Assembly (NCBI RefSeq): GCF_000425265.1
Contig: NZ_AUDC01000011.1
Span: 434,001-498,000, forward strand
Origin: Maridesulfovibrio zosterae DSM 11974
GTDB taxonomy: Bacteria; Desulfobacterota; Desulfovibrionia; Desulfovibrionales; Desulfovibrionaceae
DNA length: 64,000 nucleotides
Reading direction: 5' to 3'
A model generated the notes under the pieces. The model saw only the letters and a list, made by a program, of their open reading frames with translations. It did not search any database and had not been told where the DNA came from. Within the stretch, counting starts at the first letter, position 1, and each line of letters starts with the position of its first letter. Positions 1 to 7,237 of the stretch are shown in pieces. A program made the position numbers and the translations under genes.

Positions 1-217
1 GATCTACAGCATGATTCATTTCTGAGTTCGATTTAGGAAATATTTTAATCAAATCACTATGAGGCAAAAAAGATTCTTCATCAAATTTAGAAAATATATT
101 TACCTCATTATTTTTTTTTATAAAAACTCTTTCCCAATGTTGAATCGAAAATACTTCGCAATGAGGACAATTGAAAGAATTCTCAGTAATAGCTGCAACT
201 TTATTTTTTAGATTCAT
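1..217 (-). CDS. Partial CDS: N-terminal 72 codons of a zinc-ribbon protein, cut by the window edge
   Basis: Reading the minus strand from an ATG at 217-215 gives an open frame with no stop through to base 1. A GGAG lies about 6 bases upstream of the ATG, which supports this start. The N-terminus contains a CPHC pair (residues about 17-20) followed shortly by W28, a half zinc-ribbon arrangement seen at the start of DUF4145-like and related cytoplasmic proteins. That family link is only a guess from the short motif. The gene lies downstream of tRNA-Ala on the same strand but is separated from it by two hairpins. The rest of the protein is outside the window. Confidence 0.55.
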   Translation of the reverse strand, partial: MNLKNKVAAITENSFNCPHCEVFSIQHWERVFIKKNNEVNIFSKFDEESFLPHSDLIKIFPKSNSEMNHAVD

Positions 218-311
218 CTTAAGCTCCATTCTAGTAATTAACGATATCCTTCAACAGTCATTAAAACCTTTCTCACAGTGCCGCAACTCTTACGTAAAAG
301 TTTGCAATGAC

Positions 312-360
312 AAAACGCATAAAACCCCACTTCAAATGAGGCGGGGTTTTATGCGTTTTT
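312..360. terminator. Strong palindromic terminator, probably bidirectional
   Basis: A perfect 17-bp inverted repeat (AAAACGCATAAAACCCC, with its complement ending in GTTTTT) surrounds a 14-base loop. The plus-strand 3' side ends in a T run and the minus-strand side in a shorter one. It sits between the truncated left-edge gene and tRNA-Ala. Confidence 0.75.
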
Positions 361-397
361 ACACCACTTGTACGTAAAGCCTGTACGTAAAACAAGA

Positions 398-429
398 AAA
401 GGCTTAGAAGGAAAACCTTCTAAGCCTTT
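398..429 (-). terminator. Terminator downstream of tRNA-Ala
   Basis: A 14-bp stem (AAAGGCTTAGAAGG and complement) closes an AAAA loop. On the minus strand it is followed by a T-rich stretch. It lies just past the 3' CCA end of the minus-strand tRNA-Ala gene. Confidence 0.7.
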
Positions 430-437
430 GATATCTA

Positions 438-513
<76 letters not shown>

Positions 514-531
514 ACTCGTTGGGTGAAATGA

Positions 532-560
532 TGTCTACAAATTTAACGAAGATCTGTCAA
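532..560 (-). promoter_or_regulatory. Sigma70-type promoter of tRNA-Ala
   Basis: On the minus strand a TTGACA (560-555) is followed after exactly 17 bases by TAGACA (537-532). The predicted start is 10-15 bases before the mature tRNA 5' end at 513. Spacing and placement are ideal; the -10 box is an imperfect match. Confidence 0.7.
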
Positions 561-729
561 CACCATATTTTAATTATTTTAATTTTATTTACATGAGTAG
601 TTCCGCACTCCTAGACTTCAGTTTCTTCAACTGTATGTTCCCCTTCTGTACAGTTGCCTAGAAAGACAACTTGGACTATCTTTAGCAAATTATCATCGGA
701 ATCTAACCTGCGAATATTTACGAGGAACC

Positions 730-1722
730 ATGCTGGAAATTGCCTTAAAAATTGCATCTAAAATTGCATGGGTTTTTGTTGTTTTCATCGGCATCACAGT
801 CATAAGCTTCTGGGTCATACATCTGGCTCCCGGCTCGCCAACCGACATGGAAACTACCCTGAATCCGACAGCAACAATCGAAACTCACCAAAGACTTGAA
901 AAGTTATACGGTCTGGATAAACCTATTCATATTCAATATATAAACTGGGTTACACGCATGGCTAAATTCGACTTTGGCCTATCCATGTCCGGTGATCGCC
1001 GTCCTGTATGGGACCGCATTAAAGAAAGGCTGCCGCTTACTTTCGGTATGAACATCGCTTCTTTGTTTTTGACTTTGCTCATCTCAGTACCTATCGGCAT
1101 GTACTCGGCATGGAAACAAGACGGCTGGTTTGACCGAAGCATGACTGTTCTGGTGTTTATCGGCTTTGCTGTCCCGGGATTCTGGCTTGCTCTGCTACTG
1201 ATGCTCTGGTTTGGTATATACTATCCGATTTTCCCAATTTCAGGGCTGACTTCACTTGATTACGCACTGCTCTCCCCTATGGGCAAGATACTTGATCTGG
1301 CTCACCATCTGGCTTTACCTATCTTTATCTACACCTTCGGCAGCCTGGCAGGTATGTCCAGATTCATGCGTTCGTCCATGCTTGAAGTGCTCCGGCAGGA
1401 CTATATAACTACGGCTAAAGCCAAAGGCCTGCCTATGCGAACTGTTCTTTTCAAACATGCCTTTCGTAATGGTCTGCTCCCTGTAATAACGATTCTGGGA
1501 CTCTCCATACCGGGTTTAATCGGTGGCAGTGTTATCATTGAATCAATCTTCGCCTTGCCCGGTCTGGGACAACTTTTTTACGGCGCAGTTATGGCCCGCG
1601 ACTATTCACTTATTATGGGCAGTCTGGTCCTTGGAGCAATGCTTACTCTGGCAGGCAACCTGCTGGCGGATTTCGCATACGGCCTTGCCGATCCCCGAAT
1701 AAGGGCAGGAGGACAAGATTAA
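730..1722 (+). CDS. dppB: Peptide/oligopeptide ABC transporter permease, DppB type
   Basis: This 330-residue inner-membrane protein is the first permease of a DppB/OppB-type importer. It has an N-terminal membrane segment, the family's periplasmic stretch with P-x-DM and LGLD-like motifs (here YGLDKP), and five further membrane segments. The cytoplasmic EAA loop (TTAKAKGLPMRTVLFKHAF, about residues 226-244), which contacts the ATPase, is intact. GAGGA stands 6 bases before the ATG. The stop overlaps the dppC start by one base. No substrate-binding protein or ATPase gene is nearby, so these must be encoded elsewhere. DppB is a family-level name; the true substrate (peptide, nickel or other) is not shown. 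Confidence 0.88.
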   Translation: MLEIALKIASKIAWVFVVFIGITVISFWVIHLAPGSPTDMETTLNPTATIETHQRLEKLYGLDKPIHIQYINWVTRMAKFDFGLSMSGDRRPVWDRIKERLPLTFGMNIASLFLTLLISVPIGMYSAWKQDGWFDRSMTVLVFIGFAVPGFWLALLLMLWFGIYYPIFPISGLTSLDYALLSPMGKILDLAHHLALPIFIYTFGSLAGMSRFMRSSMLEVLRQDYITTAKAKGLPMRTVLFKHAFRNGLLPVITILGLSIPGLIGGSVIIESIFALPGLGQLFYGAVMARDYSLIMGSLVLGAMLTLAGNLLADFAYGLADPRIRAGGQD

Positions 1723-2567
1723 TGACAAATAAAAAAAATCTTGCCCCCCCGTCAAAATTCCAAAGATACGGGCTTCTATATATTGGCCTTTTTCTTGTAG
1801 GAACAGTTTCATTGGCAGCAATTTGTGCTCCGCTGCTGAGCAGTTATGACCCGTTTGCACTTAATGTCAATCAGTTATTACAACCGCCAAGTTCTACGCA
1901 CCTTTTCGGAACAGATGCTCTGGGACGAGATTTGTTCACACGCATGCTTTATGGAGGCCGGGTATCACTTTGGGTTGGATTTGTAGCTGTCGGTATTTCT
2001 ACTGCAATAGGTCTTGTGCTCGGTCTTGCAGCAGGTTATTTCGGGGGCCTTGTTGATGAAATAATTATGCGTGGAGTAGATGTAATGCTCTGCTTTCCGT
2101 CTTTCTTTCTTATTCTGGCAGTTATTGCATTTCTTGAACCGGGTCTTACTAACATAATGATCGTAATAGGATTTACTTCATGGATGGGCGTAGCAAGACT
2201 GGTAAGAGCCGAAACTCTATCTCTGCGTAAACGAGACTTTGTACAGGCATCAAAACTGGCAGGAGCGGGTCCTGTTCGAATAATGGCAACTCATATTCTA
2301 CCCAACGCCATAACTCCGGTGCTTGTATCAGCAACTCTTGGAGTAGCAGGAGCAATTCTAGTAGAATCATCGCTCAGTTTTCTGGGGCTTGGCGTGCAAC
2401 CGCCTGATCCTTCGTGGGGTAACCTTCTTATGGATGGTAAAGAAGTGCTGGAAATTGCTCCGTGGCTTTCAGTGTTTCCCGGTATGGCAATTTTACTTAC
2501 CGTGCTTGGCTACAACCTGCTTGGTGAAGCCTTACGCGACATTCTTGATCCTAGACTGAAACAGTAA
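1722..2567 (+). CDS. dppC: Peptide/oligopeptide ABC transporter permease, DppC type
   Basis: This 281-residue protein is the second permease of the same transporter. It has the short cytoplasmic N-terminus of DppC/OppC, the FGTDALGRDLFTRMLYG signature after the first membrane segment, and an EAA loop (VQASKLAGAGPVRIMATHI). The C-terminus ends in the usual R-DILDPR-K motif. The start ATG overlaps the dppB stop in a TAATG, so translation is coupled. recN follows after 12 bases, making a dppB-dppC-recN transcript likely. Substrate unknown. Confidence 0.88.
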   Translation: MTNKKNLAPPSKFQRYGLLYIGLFLVGTVSLAAICAPLLSSYDPFALNVNQLLQPPSSTHLFGTDALGRDLFTRMLYGGRVSLWVGFVAVGISTAIGLVLGLAAGYFGGLVDEIIMRGVDVMLCFPSFFLILAVIAFLEPGLTNIMIVIGFTSWMGVARLVRAETLSLRKRDFVQASKLAGAGPVRIMATHILPNAITPVLVSATLGVAGAILVESSLSFLGLGVQPPDPSWGNLLMDGKEVLEIAPWLSVFPGMAILLTVLGYNLLGEALRDILDPRLKQ

Positions 2568-2579
2568 ACAGGAAAATAA

Positions 2580-4139
2580 ATGCTGGAACTGCTTAGAATA
2601 CGTGACCTTGCTCTCATTGAAGATGCTGAAATTGAATTTTCAGCAGGAATGAACGTGCTGACCGGTGAAACCGGAGCAGGTAAATCATTCATTCTGCGGG
2701 CTATCGATTTCCTGACCGGACAAAAAATGCGGCCTGACATGGTCCGTCCCGGCAAGAAGCAGGCTCTTGTGGAAGCCCTCTTCATCAATCCCGAAGGAGA
2801 TGAATTCATTGTTCGGCGAGTACTCTCAGCCGAGACTGGTCGCAGTCGAGTTTATGTAAACGACAAGCTCAGCTCACAGGGAACTATAAAAGACATGGGC
2901 GCATCCATGATCCTGCATACCAGTCAGCACGCTCAGCAGAAGCTTTTGCAACCGGCCTACCAGTGCACAATCCTTGATACTTTTTTGGACGATATTTCAC
3001 TGCCAGAAAAAAAAGATGCAGTCCTCAATGAGCTGAGGGGACTGCTTGCCAAAAAAAATGAAATTAAAAGCCGCTCCGCATCATTGCTCGAAAAGAAAGA
3101 TTTTCTTGAATTTCAACGAACTGAAATAGAAAAAGTATCTCCATACCCAGGCGAAGAAGATGAGCTCCTGAAAAAGAAAAACACTTTGCGCCAGCAGGAG
3201 GATGCCGGAAAATGTATCCAGAATGCAATGGATATAATGCGCGGAGCACCAGATCTTACAGGATGCCTGTCTGCCCTTTCTGCAGAAATGGAACGGGTAT
3301 GTGATCTTTTTCCTGACTATGAAAAAGATCGCGAAAACGTAATAGAATTCAAACATTTTCTTGATGAATTAGCAGGCAAACTACGAGCTCAGCCTCTTGA
3401 TTTTGACTCTGATGAATCCATTGATGACATAGAGGAGCGCCTTTACGATCTTTCCAAACTTAAACGTAAACTGGGCCGCAACCTTGATCAGATTGTAGAC
3501 CTGCAAAAAGAGATTCAGGAAAATCTTGATTTTCTGGATTCATGCTCCCTTGAACTTGCTCAAATTGAAAAAAAAGAAAAAGAACTTGTAAACCAGCTTA
3601 CTGAGATACTCGAAACCCTAACCTCAGCTCGTGAAGTTGCTGCTAAACGACTTACCGATAGTGTAGTGAAGGAACTTAAAGGGCTGGGGTTTTCAGAACA
3701 CGTTCAAGTTAAATTCGATTTTCAGCCCCATGAGCTTTACCCGGGGCTTAATGAAATGCGCGGAAGACTGATGTGGATTCCAAACCCGGGGCAATCAGCT
3801 CAGCCACTTGATAAAATAGCATCCGGCGGTGAACTTTCCCGTTTTCTGCTGGCAATTACCGGACTTCAAGGTGAATCAGAAAAACCTACTCTTATTTTTG
3901 ATGAAGTAGATTCCGGCATAGGTGGTCATACCTTGAACCGTGTAGGTGAAAAGATGCAGGAACTGGCGGACCGCCAGCAACTGATTGTCATCACCCACTG
4001 GCCGCAGCTTGCTAAGCTGGCTAAACGCCACTTCTTAATTCATAAGGGAGTGGTTAACAAAGAAACATTTACAACCTGCCGCCAATTGAATAACGCGGAA
4101 GTTGAAACTGAATTATCAAGAATGGCCGGAGTGGAATAG
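2580..4139 (+). CDS. recN: DNA repair ATPase RecN
   Basis: RecN is an SMC-like ATPase acting in double-strand-break repair. The N-terminus holds the Walker A motif GETGAGKSFI (about residues 29-38). The middle (about 150-350) is coiled coil rich in E, K and L. The C-terminal half carries the ABC signature IASGGELSRFLLAI and Walker B PTLIFDEVDSGIGG, followed by the ITHWPQLAKLAKRH switch region. At 519 residues it is slightly shorter than the usual 550 or so. It sits 12 bases behind dppC, an unusual operon partner; a weak AGGAAA serves as ribosome site. No terminator is seen directly behind it. Confidence 0.93.
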   Translation: MLELLRIRDLALIEDAEIEFSAGMNVLTGETGAGKSFILRAIDFLTGQKMRPDMVRPGKKQALVEALFINPEGDEFIVRRVLSAETGRSRVYVNDKLSSQGTIKDMGASMILHTSQHAQQKLLQPAYQCTILDTFLDDISLPEKKDAVLNELRGLLAKKNEIKSRSASLLEKKDFLEFQRTEIEKVSPYPGEEDELLKKKNTLRQQEDAGKCIQNAMDIMRGAPDLTGCLSALSAEMERVCDLFPDYEKDRENVIEFKHFLDELAGKLRAQPLDFDSDESIDDIEERLYDLSKLKRKLGRNLDQIVDLQKEIQENLDFLDSCSLELAQIEKKEKELVNQLTEILETLTSAREVAAKRLTDSVVKELKGLGFSEHVQVKFDFQPHELYPGLNEMRGRLMWIPNPGQSAQPLDKIASGGELSRFLLAITGLQGESEKPTLIFDEVDSGIGGHTLNRVGEKMQELADRQQLIVITHWPQLAKLAKRHFLIHKGVVNKETFTTCRQLNNAEVETELSRMAGVE

Positions 4140-4267
4140 AAAGCTTTCCATTTTCATATGCTGAATTAGATATGTAACAACTTATTTACACATCCATCAA
4201 AAAATATATTGACGAACAACTGTCATAGGAATAAATAAAAATAGTTCTTTGATTCAAAAAGAAGAGA

Positions 4268-4368
4268 CTCATGTCGAGGATGCGAGGGAACTGGCCTGAA
4301 GACCATCCGGCAACCTGCCGTTATTAATGGCAAGGTGCCAACGCCTCCCCACTTAAGGGGCCCATGAG
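4268..4368 (+). ncRNA. SAM-I (S-box) riboswitch aptamer
   Basis: The sequence contains the S-box core in the right order. P1 is CTCATG (4268-4273) with CATGAG (4363-4368). P2 is GGATG (4278-4282) with CATCC (4304-4308). Between them is GAGGGAACTGGCC, followed by CCGGCAACC, then P3 TGCC/GGCA (4316-4332), the conserved AAGGTGCCAA, and P4 CCCC/GGGG (4347-4360). Such aptamers bind S-adenosylmethionine and usually switch off methionine or SAM genes. Here a terminator follows within 25 bases and the next gene encodes a small protein of unknown role. No obvious antiterminator pairing with the terminator 5' arm was found. Confidence 0.85.
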
Positions 4369-4390
4369 AAGGTTTTGAATATAATTTCAA

Positions 4391-4423
4391 AAAAGGCATT
4401 TCCAGTTATGGAAATGCCTTTTT
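4391..4423 (+). terminator. Intrinsic terminator behind the SAM riboswitch
   Basis: A 13-bp stem (AAAAGGCATTTCC and complement) with the loop AGTTAT ends in a T run. Its position just after the aptamer suggests it is the expression platform, or else the end of a short riboswitch-only RNA of about 160 bases. Confidence 0.85.
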
Positions 4424-4628
4424 AGTTTATGAGGGATCGGCGCATTTGCCGAAAACTCTGGTGGGATGATTTATGGATACTTGCGATCCCACCTAAAAAA
4501 CAGATGCCGCTAAAATGCCCGGATAAGGAAAATTTTGCTTTGCACAACTCTTGCAAAACAAAATATCAGGGCGAACTGCTTCAGGGCATTCCTTAGGGAA
4601 GCAATTCGCAAATATGGAGAACAAACAA
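4424..4628 (+). other. Structured leader region between riboswitch terminator and small gene
   Basis: This 200-base stretch holds no gene. It contains a CGGC/GCCG hairpin (4439-4452) and an 8-bp stem GGTGGGAT/ATCCCACC (about 4459-4494). A competing pairing of GGGATCG (about 4434-4440) with CGATCCC (about 4484-4490) would exclude the second stem. Further inverted repeats (AATGCCC/GGGCATT, GCTTC/GAAGC) lie nearer the gene. This could be a second regulatory leader, but no known class is recognised. Confidence 0.3.
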
Positions 4629-4901
4629 ATGACAGACATCGTAAAAAAAGCCTCTGGTAACTACCACTCAGGAACAATATGTTTCTTCTGCAAAGATAGC
4701 GAAAGCGAACCTTTTCCAGCAAACTACACAGATCCGCTGGATCTACTCGGCGATATCAGCGAACTTCATCTTGGTACTATCCAGAAAGAAGAACTTCGCG
4801 GAATTCTGGCTAAGGAAATTGCTGATGAAGGAGCTAAGGCTGTCTGGGAAAACCGTACTTTCCGCAAGAACATCATTCTTTCTTTTGGTAAACTGGTTTA
4901 A
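4629..4901 (+). CDS. Small CxxC protein of unknown function downstream of a SAM riboswitch
   Basis: This 90-residue cytoplasmic protein has no signal peptide. It carries one CFFC pair (residues about 18-21) inside a TICFFCKDSE stretch, then a mostly helical, charged C-terminus. The chosen ATG has GGAG 11 bases upstream; an in-frame ATG at 4614 overlaps that site and is less likely. The gene is monocistronic, with its own terminator, and lies 205 bases beyond the riboswitch terminator. Read-through in low SAM would express it, so it may be the regulated gene. The family is not recognised; a metal-binding or thiol role is possible from the CxxC alone. Confidence 0.7.
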   Translation: MTDIVKKASGNYHSGTICFFCKDSESEPFPANYTDPLDLLGDISELHLGTIQKEELRGILAKEIADEGAKAVWENRTFRKNIILSFGKLV

Positions 4902-4939
4902 TCTATATAAGAACAACCACTCACTGAAGCTTTCACCCA

Positions 4940-4972
4940 AAGGCCCTTCTATTTAAATATGGAAGGGCTTTT
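4940..4972 (+). terminator. Terminator behind the small CxxC gene
   Basis: GCCCTTC (4943-4949) pairs with GAAGGGC (4962-4968) around an AT-rich loop, followed by TTTTG. It closes the transcript 40 bases after the stop codon at 4901. Confidence 0.7.
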
Positions 4973-5047
4973 GTTATACATCTGCTTCTTGCATTTAAGC
5001 CCGTCTATGCTTAAAAACAGGACAACATAATAACTCTGGGGGAAAAT

Positions 5048-5638
5048 ATGGTCCTGAAAAGACTAGTTAGAATTGCATTTATATTGTCGGCCTTACTACT
5101 GCTTACTGTTTCTTATTCTTTAGCATCAGAAAAAATGTTTACTGTAATCAACCATACTGACGGTGTTATCCGGGTGTGGGGAAAATCAAATGATTACAAG
5201 TTCGGACGTATAAAACCTAAAACTATCGCCGACTGCACTTGCAACGCACTTTATAATAAGGATTGCTTTGACAAGAAAGACGACAAAGCAAAGATAAAAC
5301 TGGCCCTTGAAGACAAAAAAGGTCTCAATCTTTGGTCGGGAGATACGTGCACAAAACTGTACATCGAACCTGGAGCCTATATTGATGTCAATATGGATAT
5401 AGATGGACGCCACATAACGTGTGCTATCATTGAGAATTACGAAATCAGACAACCGATACCTTCCTTTGATAAAGCTGACATAAACAAAGATGGTAAAATT
5501 GATGAAAAAGAAGCGGAAGCAATTCAGTTAAAAACAAACTTCAATGAATTTGATAATGACCTGAATAAAGAACTTAATCCTCAAGAATTTGATAAGGCTG
5601 TGAATAAAATAAACATTTTCCGAGGCGTGCCTTTTTAA
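5048..5638 (+). CDS. Exported protein with C-terminal EF-hand pair
   Basis: A Sec signal peptide (KRLVRIAF then a leucine-rich core ending SLASEK, cleavage near residue 27) exports this 196-residue protein. The central region, with several cysteines (CTCNALYNKDC, C near 100 and 126), is not recognised; paired cysteines would fit disulfides outside the cytoplasm. The C-terminus holds one canonical EF-hand loop (DINKDGKIDEKE) and one degenerate loop (DNDLNKELNPQE), so calcium binding is likely. GGGGG/GGAAA precedes the ATG. It is 18 bases ahead of the nitroreductase gene. Function unknown; periplasmic calcium-responsive protein is the best description. Confidence 0.75.
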   Translation: MVLKRLVRIAFILSALLLLTVSYSLASEKMFTVINHTDGVIRVWGKSNDYKFGRIKPKTIADCTCNALYNKDCFDKKDDKAKIKLALEDKKGLNLWSGDTCTKLYIEPGAYIDVNMDIDGRHITCAIIENYEIRQPIPSFDKADINKDGKIDEKEAEAIQLKTNFNEFDNDLNKELNPQEFDKAVNKINIFRGVPF

Positions 5639-5656
5639 CCAGATAGGACATTTATA

Positions 5657-6175
5657 ATGAATACCTCTAATCCTGTTATTGAAGCGTTAGTTCAAAGACG
5701 CTCAATCAGAAAATTCACAGATGAGCCTGTCTCACGTGAAGATCTGACTTCTATTTTAGAAGCCGGACGCTGGGCCCCCAGTGGACTTAATAATCAGCCA
5801 TGGCGCTTTCTTATCATCCATAAAGATGATCCCCGTGCCACACTGCTTTCTGAATGCACAAAATACGGTCATATCATTAAGTCAGCAAAAATACTGATCT
5901 GTGTCTTCCTTGACAAGGATAGTACTTACAATGAAGTTAAAGACCATCAGGGGGTTGGCTGCTGTATCCAAAATATGATGCTGGCTGCACACTCTCTTAA
6001 AATTGGTACGGTCTGGCTTGGGGAAATACTTAATCAGGAACAAAAGGTTCTGGATATACTGAACCTTCCCCATGAAAAATATGAACTGCAAGTTGTTATT
6101 GCTGCCGGACATCCTGATCAGAAAGGCAGCTCCGAACGTAAAGAACTTTCTGAATTAATACTGGAGGATTATTAA
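5657..6175 (+). CDS. Nitroreductase-family flavoprotein
   Basis: This 172-residue protein belongs to the FMN-dependent nitroreductase family. It begins with the classic VQRRSIRKFTDEPVSRED segment (FMN phosphate binding), then LEAGRWAPSGLNNQPWRF, and has the dimer-interface region GVGCCIQNMMLAAHSLKIGTVWL. The GHPDQK motif near the C-terminus is also typical. It reduces nitro groups, quinones or similar acceptors with NAD(P)H; the natural substrate is not given by the sequence. The next gene starts inside its stop codon (TAATG), so the two are translated together. Confidence 0.88.
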   Translation: MNTSNPVIEALVQRRSIRKFTDEPVSREDLTSILEAGRWAPSGLNNQPWRFLIIHKDDPRATLLSECTKYGHIIKSAKILICVFLDKDSTYNEVKDHQGVGCCIQNMMLAAHSLKIGTVWLGEILNQEQKVLDILNLPHEKYELQVVIAAGHPDQKGSSERKELSELILEDY

Positions 6176-6801
6176 TGGAAATCAGGGTATTCCCGCTTGG
6201 TCCACTTGAGACCAACTGTTATGTAGTGGTTAACGACAAAAAAGCATTAGTAATTGATCCGGGGGGTGACCCTGCTCAGGTTATTCAATATCTGAAGCAC
6301 AGTGGTGTTGAACTCGATCGCATTCTTAACACTCACCTGCATTTTGACCATATCTATGGAAACCAGCCTCTTGCTGAGGCAACAGGAAAAACTATTTATG
6401 CCTCTCCTGACGATCTTATCTTGATGGATACCGAAGTTGGGCGGGGTGGAATGATGGGCTTACCAACTGTCACGCCATTTGAAAATGAGGACATAACTGA
6501 AGGTGACACAGAATTTATTGGTCTGGAATGTAAAATATTTGCCACCCCGGGACATACACCAGGCAGTCTGACTTTTTATTTTCCAGAGCTCAAAACAGCA
6601 TTTGTTGGAGACCTCATTTTCCGCCGTTCAATAGGAAGAACAGACTTCCCATACGGCAACACAGAACAACTTATGCAATCAGTAAAACAGAAGATCTTCT
6701 CCCTGCCTGAAGAAACAGAACTGCTTTCAGGGCACGGTCCGGTTACATCTGTAAATGAAGAAAAAAATCATAATCCGTTCTTCAGCGGTATGCAGATTTA
6801 A
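6175..6801 (+). CDS. Metallo-beta-lactamase-fold hydrolase (glyoxalase II-like)
   Basis: The 208-residue protein has the binuclear metal motif THLHFDH (residues about 55-61), a second metal histidine in ATPGHTPGS (about 125-133), an aspartate in FVGDLIF and a terminal SGHGP. This is the order seen in small glyoxalase II-like hydrolases of the YcbL type. The likely reaction is hydrolysis of a thioester such as S-lactoylglutathione or a related compound; organisms of this type may use another thiol. It overlaps the nitroreductase gene by one base and is followed by a clear terminator. Confidence 0.87.
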   Translation: MEIRVFPLGPLETNCYVVVNDKKALVIDPGGDPAQVIQYLKHSGVELDRILNTHLHFDHIYGNQPLAEATGKTIYASPDDLILMDTEVGRGGMMGLPTVTPFENEDITEGDTEFIGLECKIFATPGHTPGSLTFYFPELKTAFVGDLIFRRSIGRTDFPYGNTEQLMQSVKQKIFSLPEETELLSGHGPVTSVNEEKNHNPFFSGMQI

Positions 6802-6824
6802 TTCAGAACGAAATTTAAATATTT

Positions 6825-6862
6825 AAGGTCCTCAACTGTCTTTCAGTTGAAGACCTTTTTTT
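6825..6862 (+). terminator. Terminator behind the metallo-hydrolase gene
   Basis: AAGGTC-CTCAACTG pairs with CAGTTGAAGACCTT around TCTTT, followed by seven T residues. It separates the nitroreductase operon from the selenoprotein operon. Confidence 0.85.
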
Positions 6863-6990
6863 ATTTATTCAGCGAGTACATGCAGCTTTCACTTTCTTAT
6901 AAATTATATTACACATAAACATCTTATATAATTCTACTCTCATAAAAAAGAAACTACACTTCGTCGCCATTAGATAAAAGGAGTTCTATA

Positions 6991-7233
6991 ATGAGTGAAC
7001 ATAAAGTTGTTGATGTTCGAAATAAATGCTGAGGAGTGGGACTGGAGGTAGGTTGGTACCTCCGTTTTGCCAGAACAGATGAAGTAACCGCTCTTGTCGA
7101 TAAAGAGACGGTTGAACAGCTGTATCACCAACTGGAAATATTGCCTGAATGGAATATTGTAACTGAGACTGAAGATAATCATGTTCGAGCAAGATTTTAC
7201 AGAGTCAAACCTGTCTACAATAAAAATAAATAA
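6991..7233 (+). CDS. Candidate small selenoprotein (UGA-encoded selenocysteine at codon 14)
   Basis: The ATG at 6991 follows an AAAGGAG ribosome site with about 7 bases spacing. The frame runs 13 codons to an in-frame TGA (7030-7032) and then on to TAA at 7231-7233, giving 80 residues. The first part reads SEHKVVDVRNKC-U-GVGLEVG, so selenocysteine would directly follow Cys13. Exactly 11 bases after the TGA a 7-bp hairpin begins, which matches the spacing of the bacterial SECIS in E. coli fdhF. Without recoding, only a 66-residue piece from GTG 7036 remains, with no properly spaced ribosome site. The C-terminal part is an alpha/beta-looking domain of unknown family. It is the first gene of a tight operon with a flavoprotein, which suggests a redox role. 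Confidence 0.8.
7044..7063 (+). promoter_or_regulatory. Bacterial SECIS-like hairpin
   Basis: GGAGGTA (7044-7050) pairs perfectly with TACCTCC (7057-7063) around the loop GGTTGG. The stem starts 11 bases after the TGA, the spacing needed by SelB in E. coli, and the loop contains the G-U that SelB recognition favours. It lies within the coding sequence, as bacterial SECIS elements do. Confidence 0.75.
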
Positions 7234-7237
7234 GAAT

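Noticed and set aside
171-377. Plus-strand open frame at the left end
   Set aside because: It runs antisense through the better supported partial gene and across a terminator.
7036-7233. GTG-started 66-residue gene without the UGA codon
   Set aside because: The GAGGAG in front abuts the GTG with no spacing, while ATG 6991 has a proper ribosome site and the frame is continuous through the TGA.
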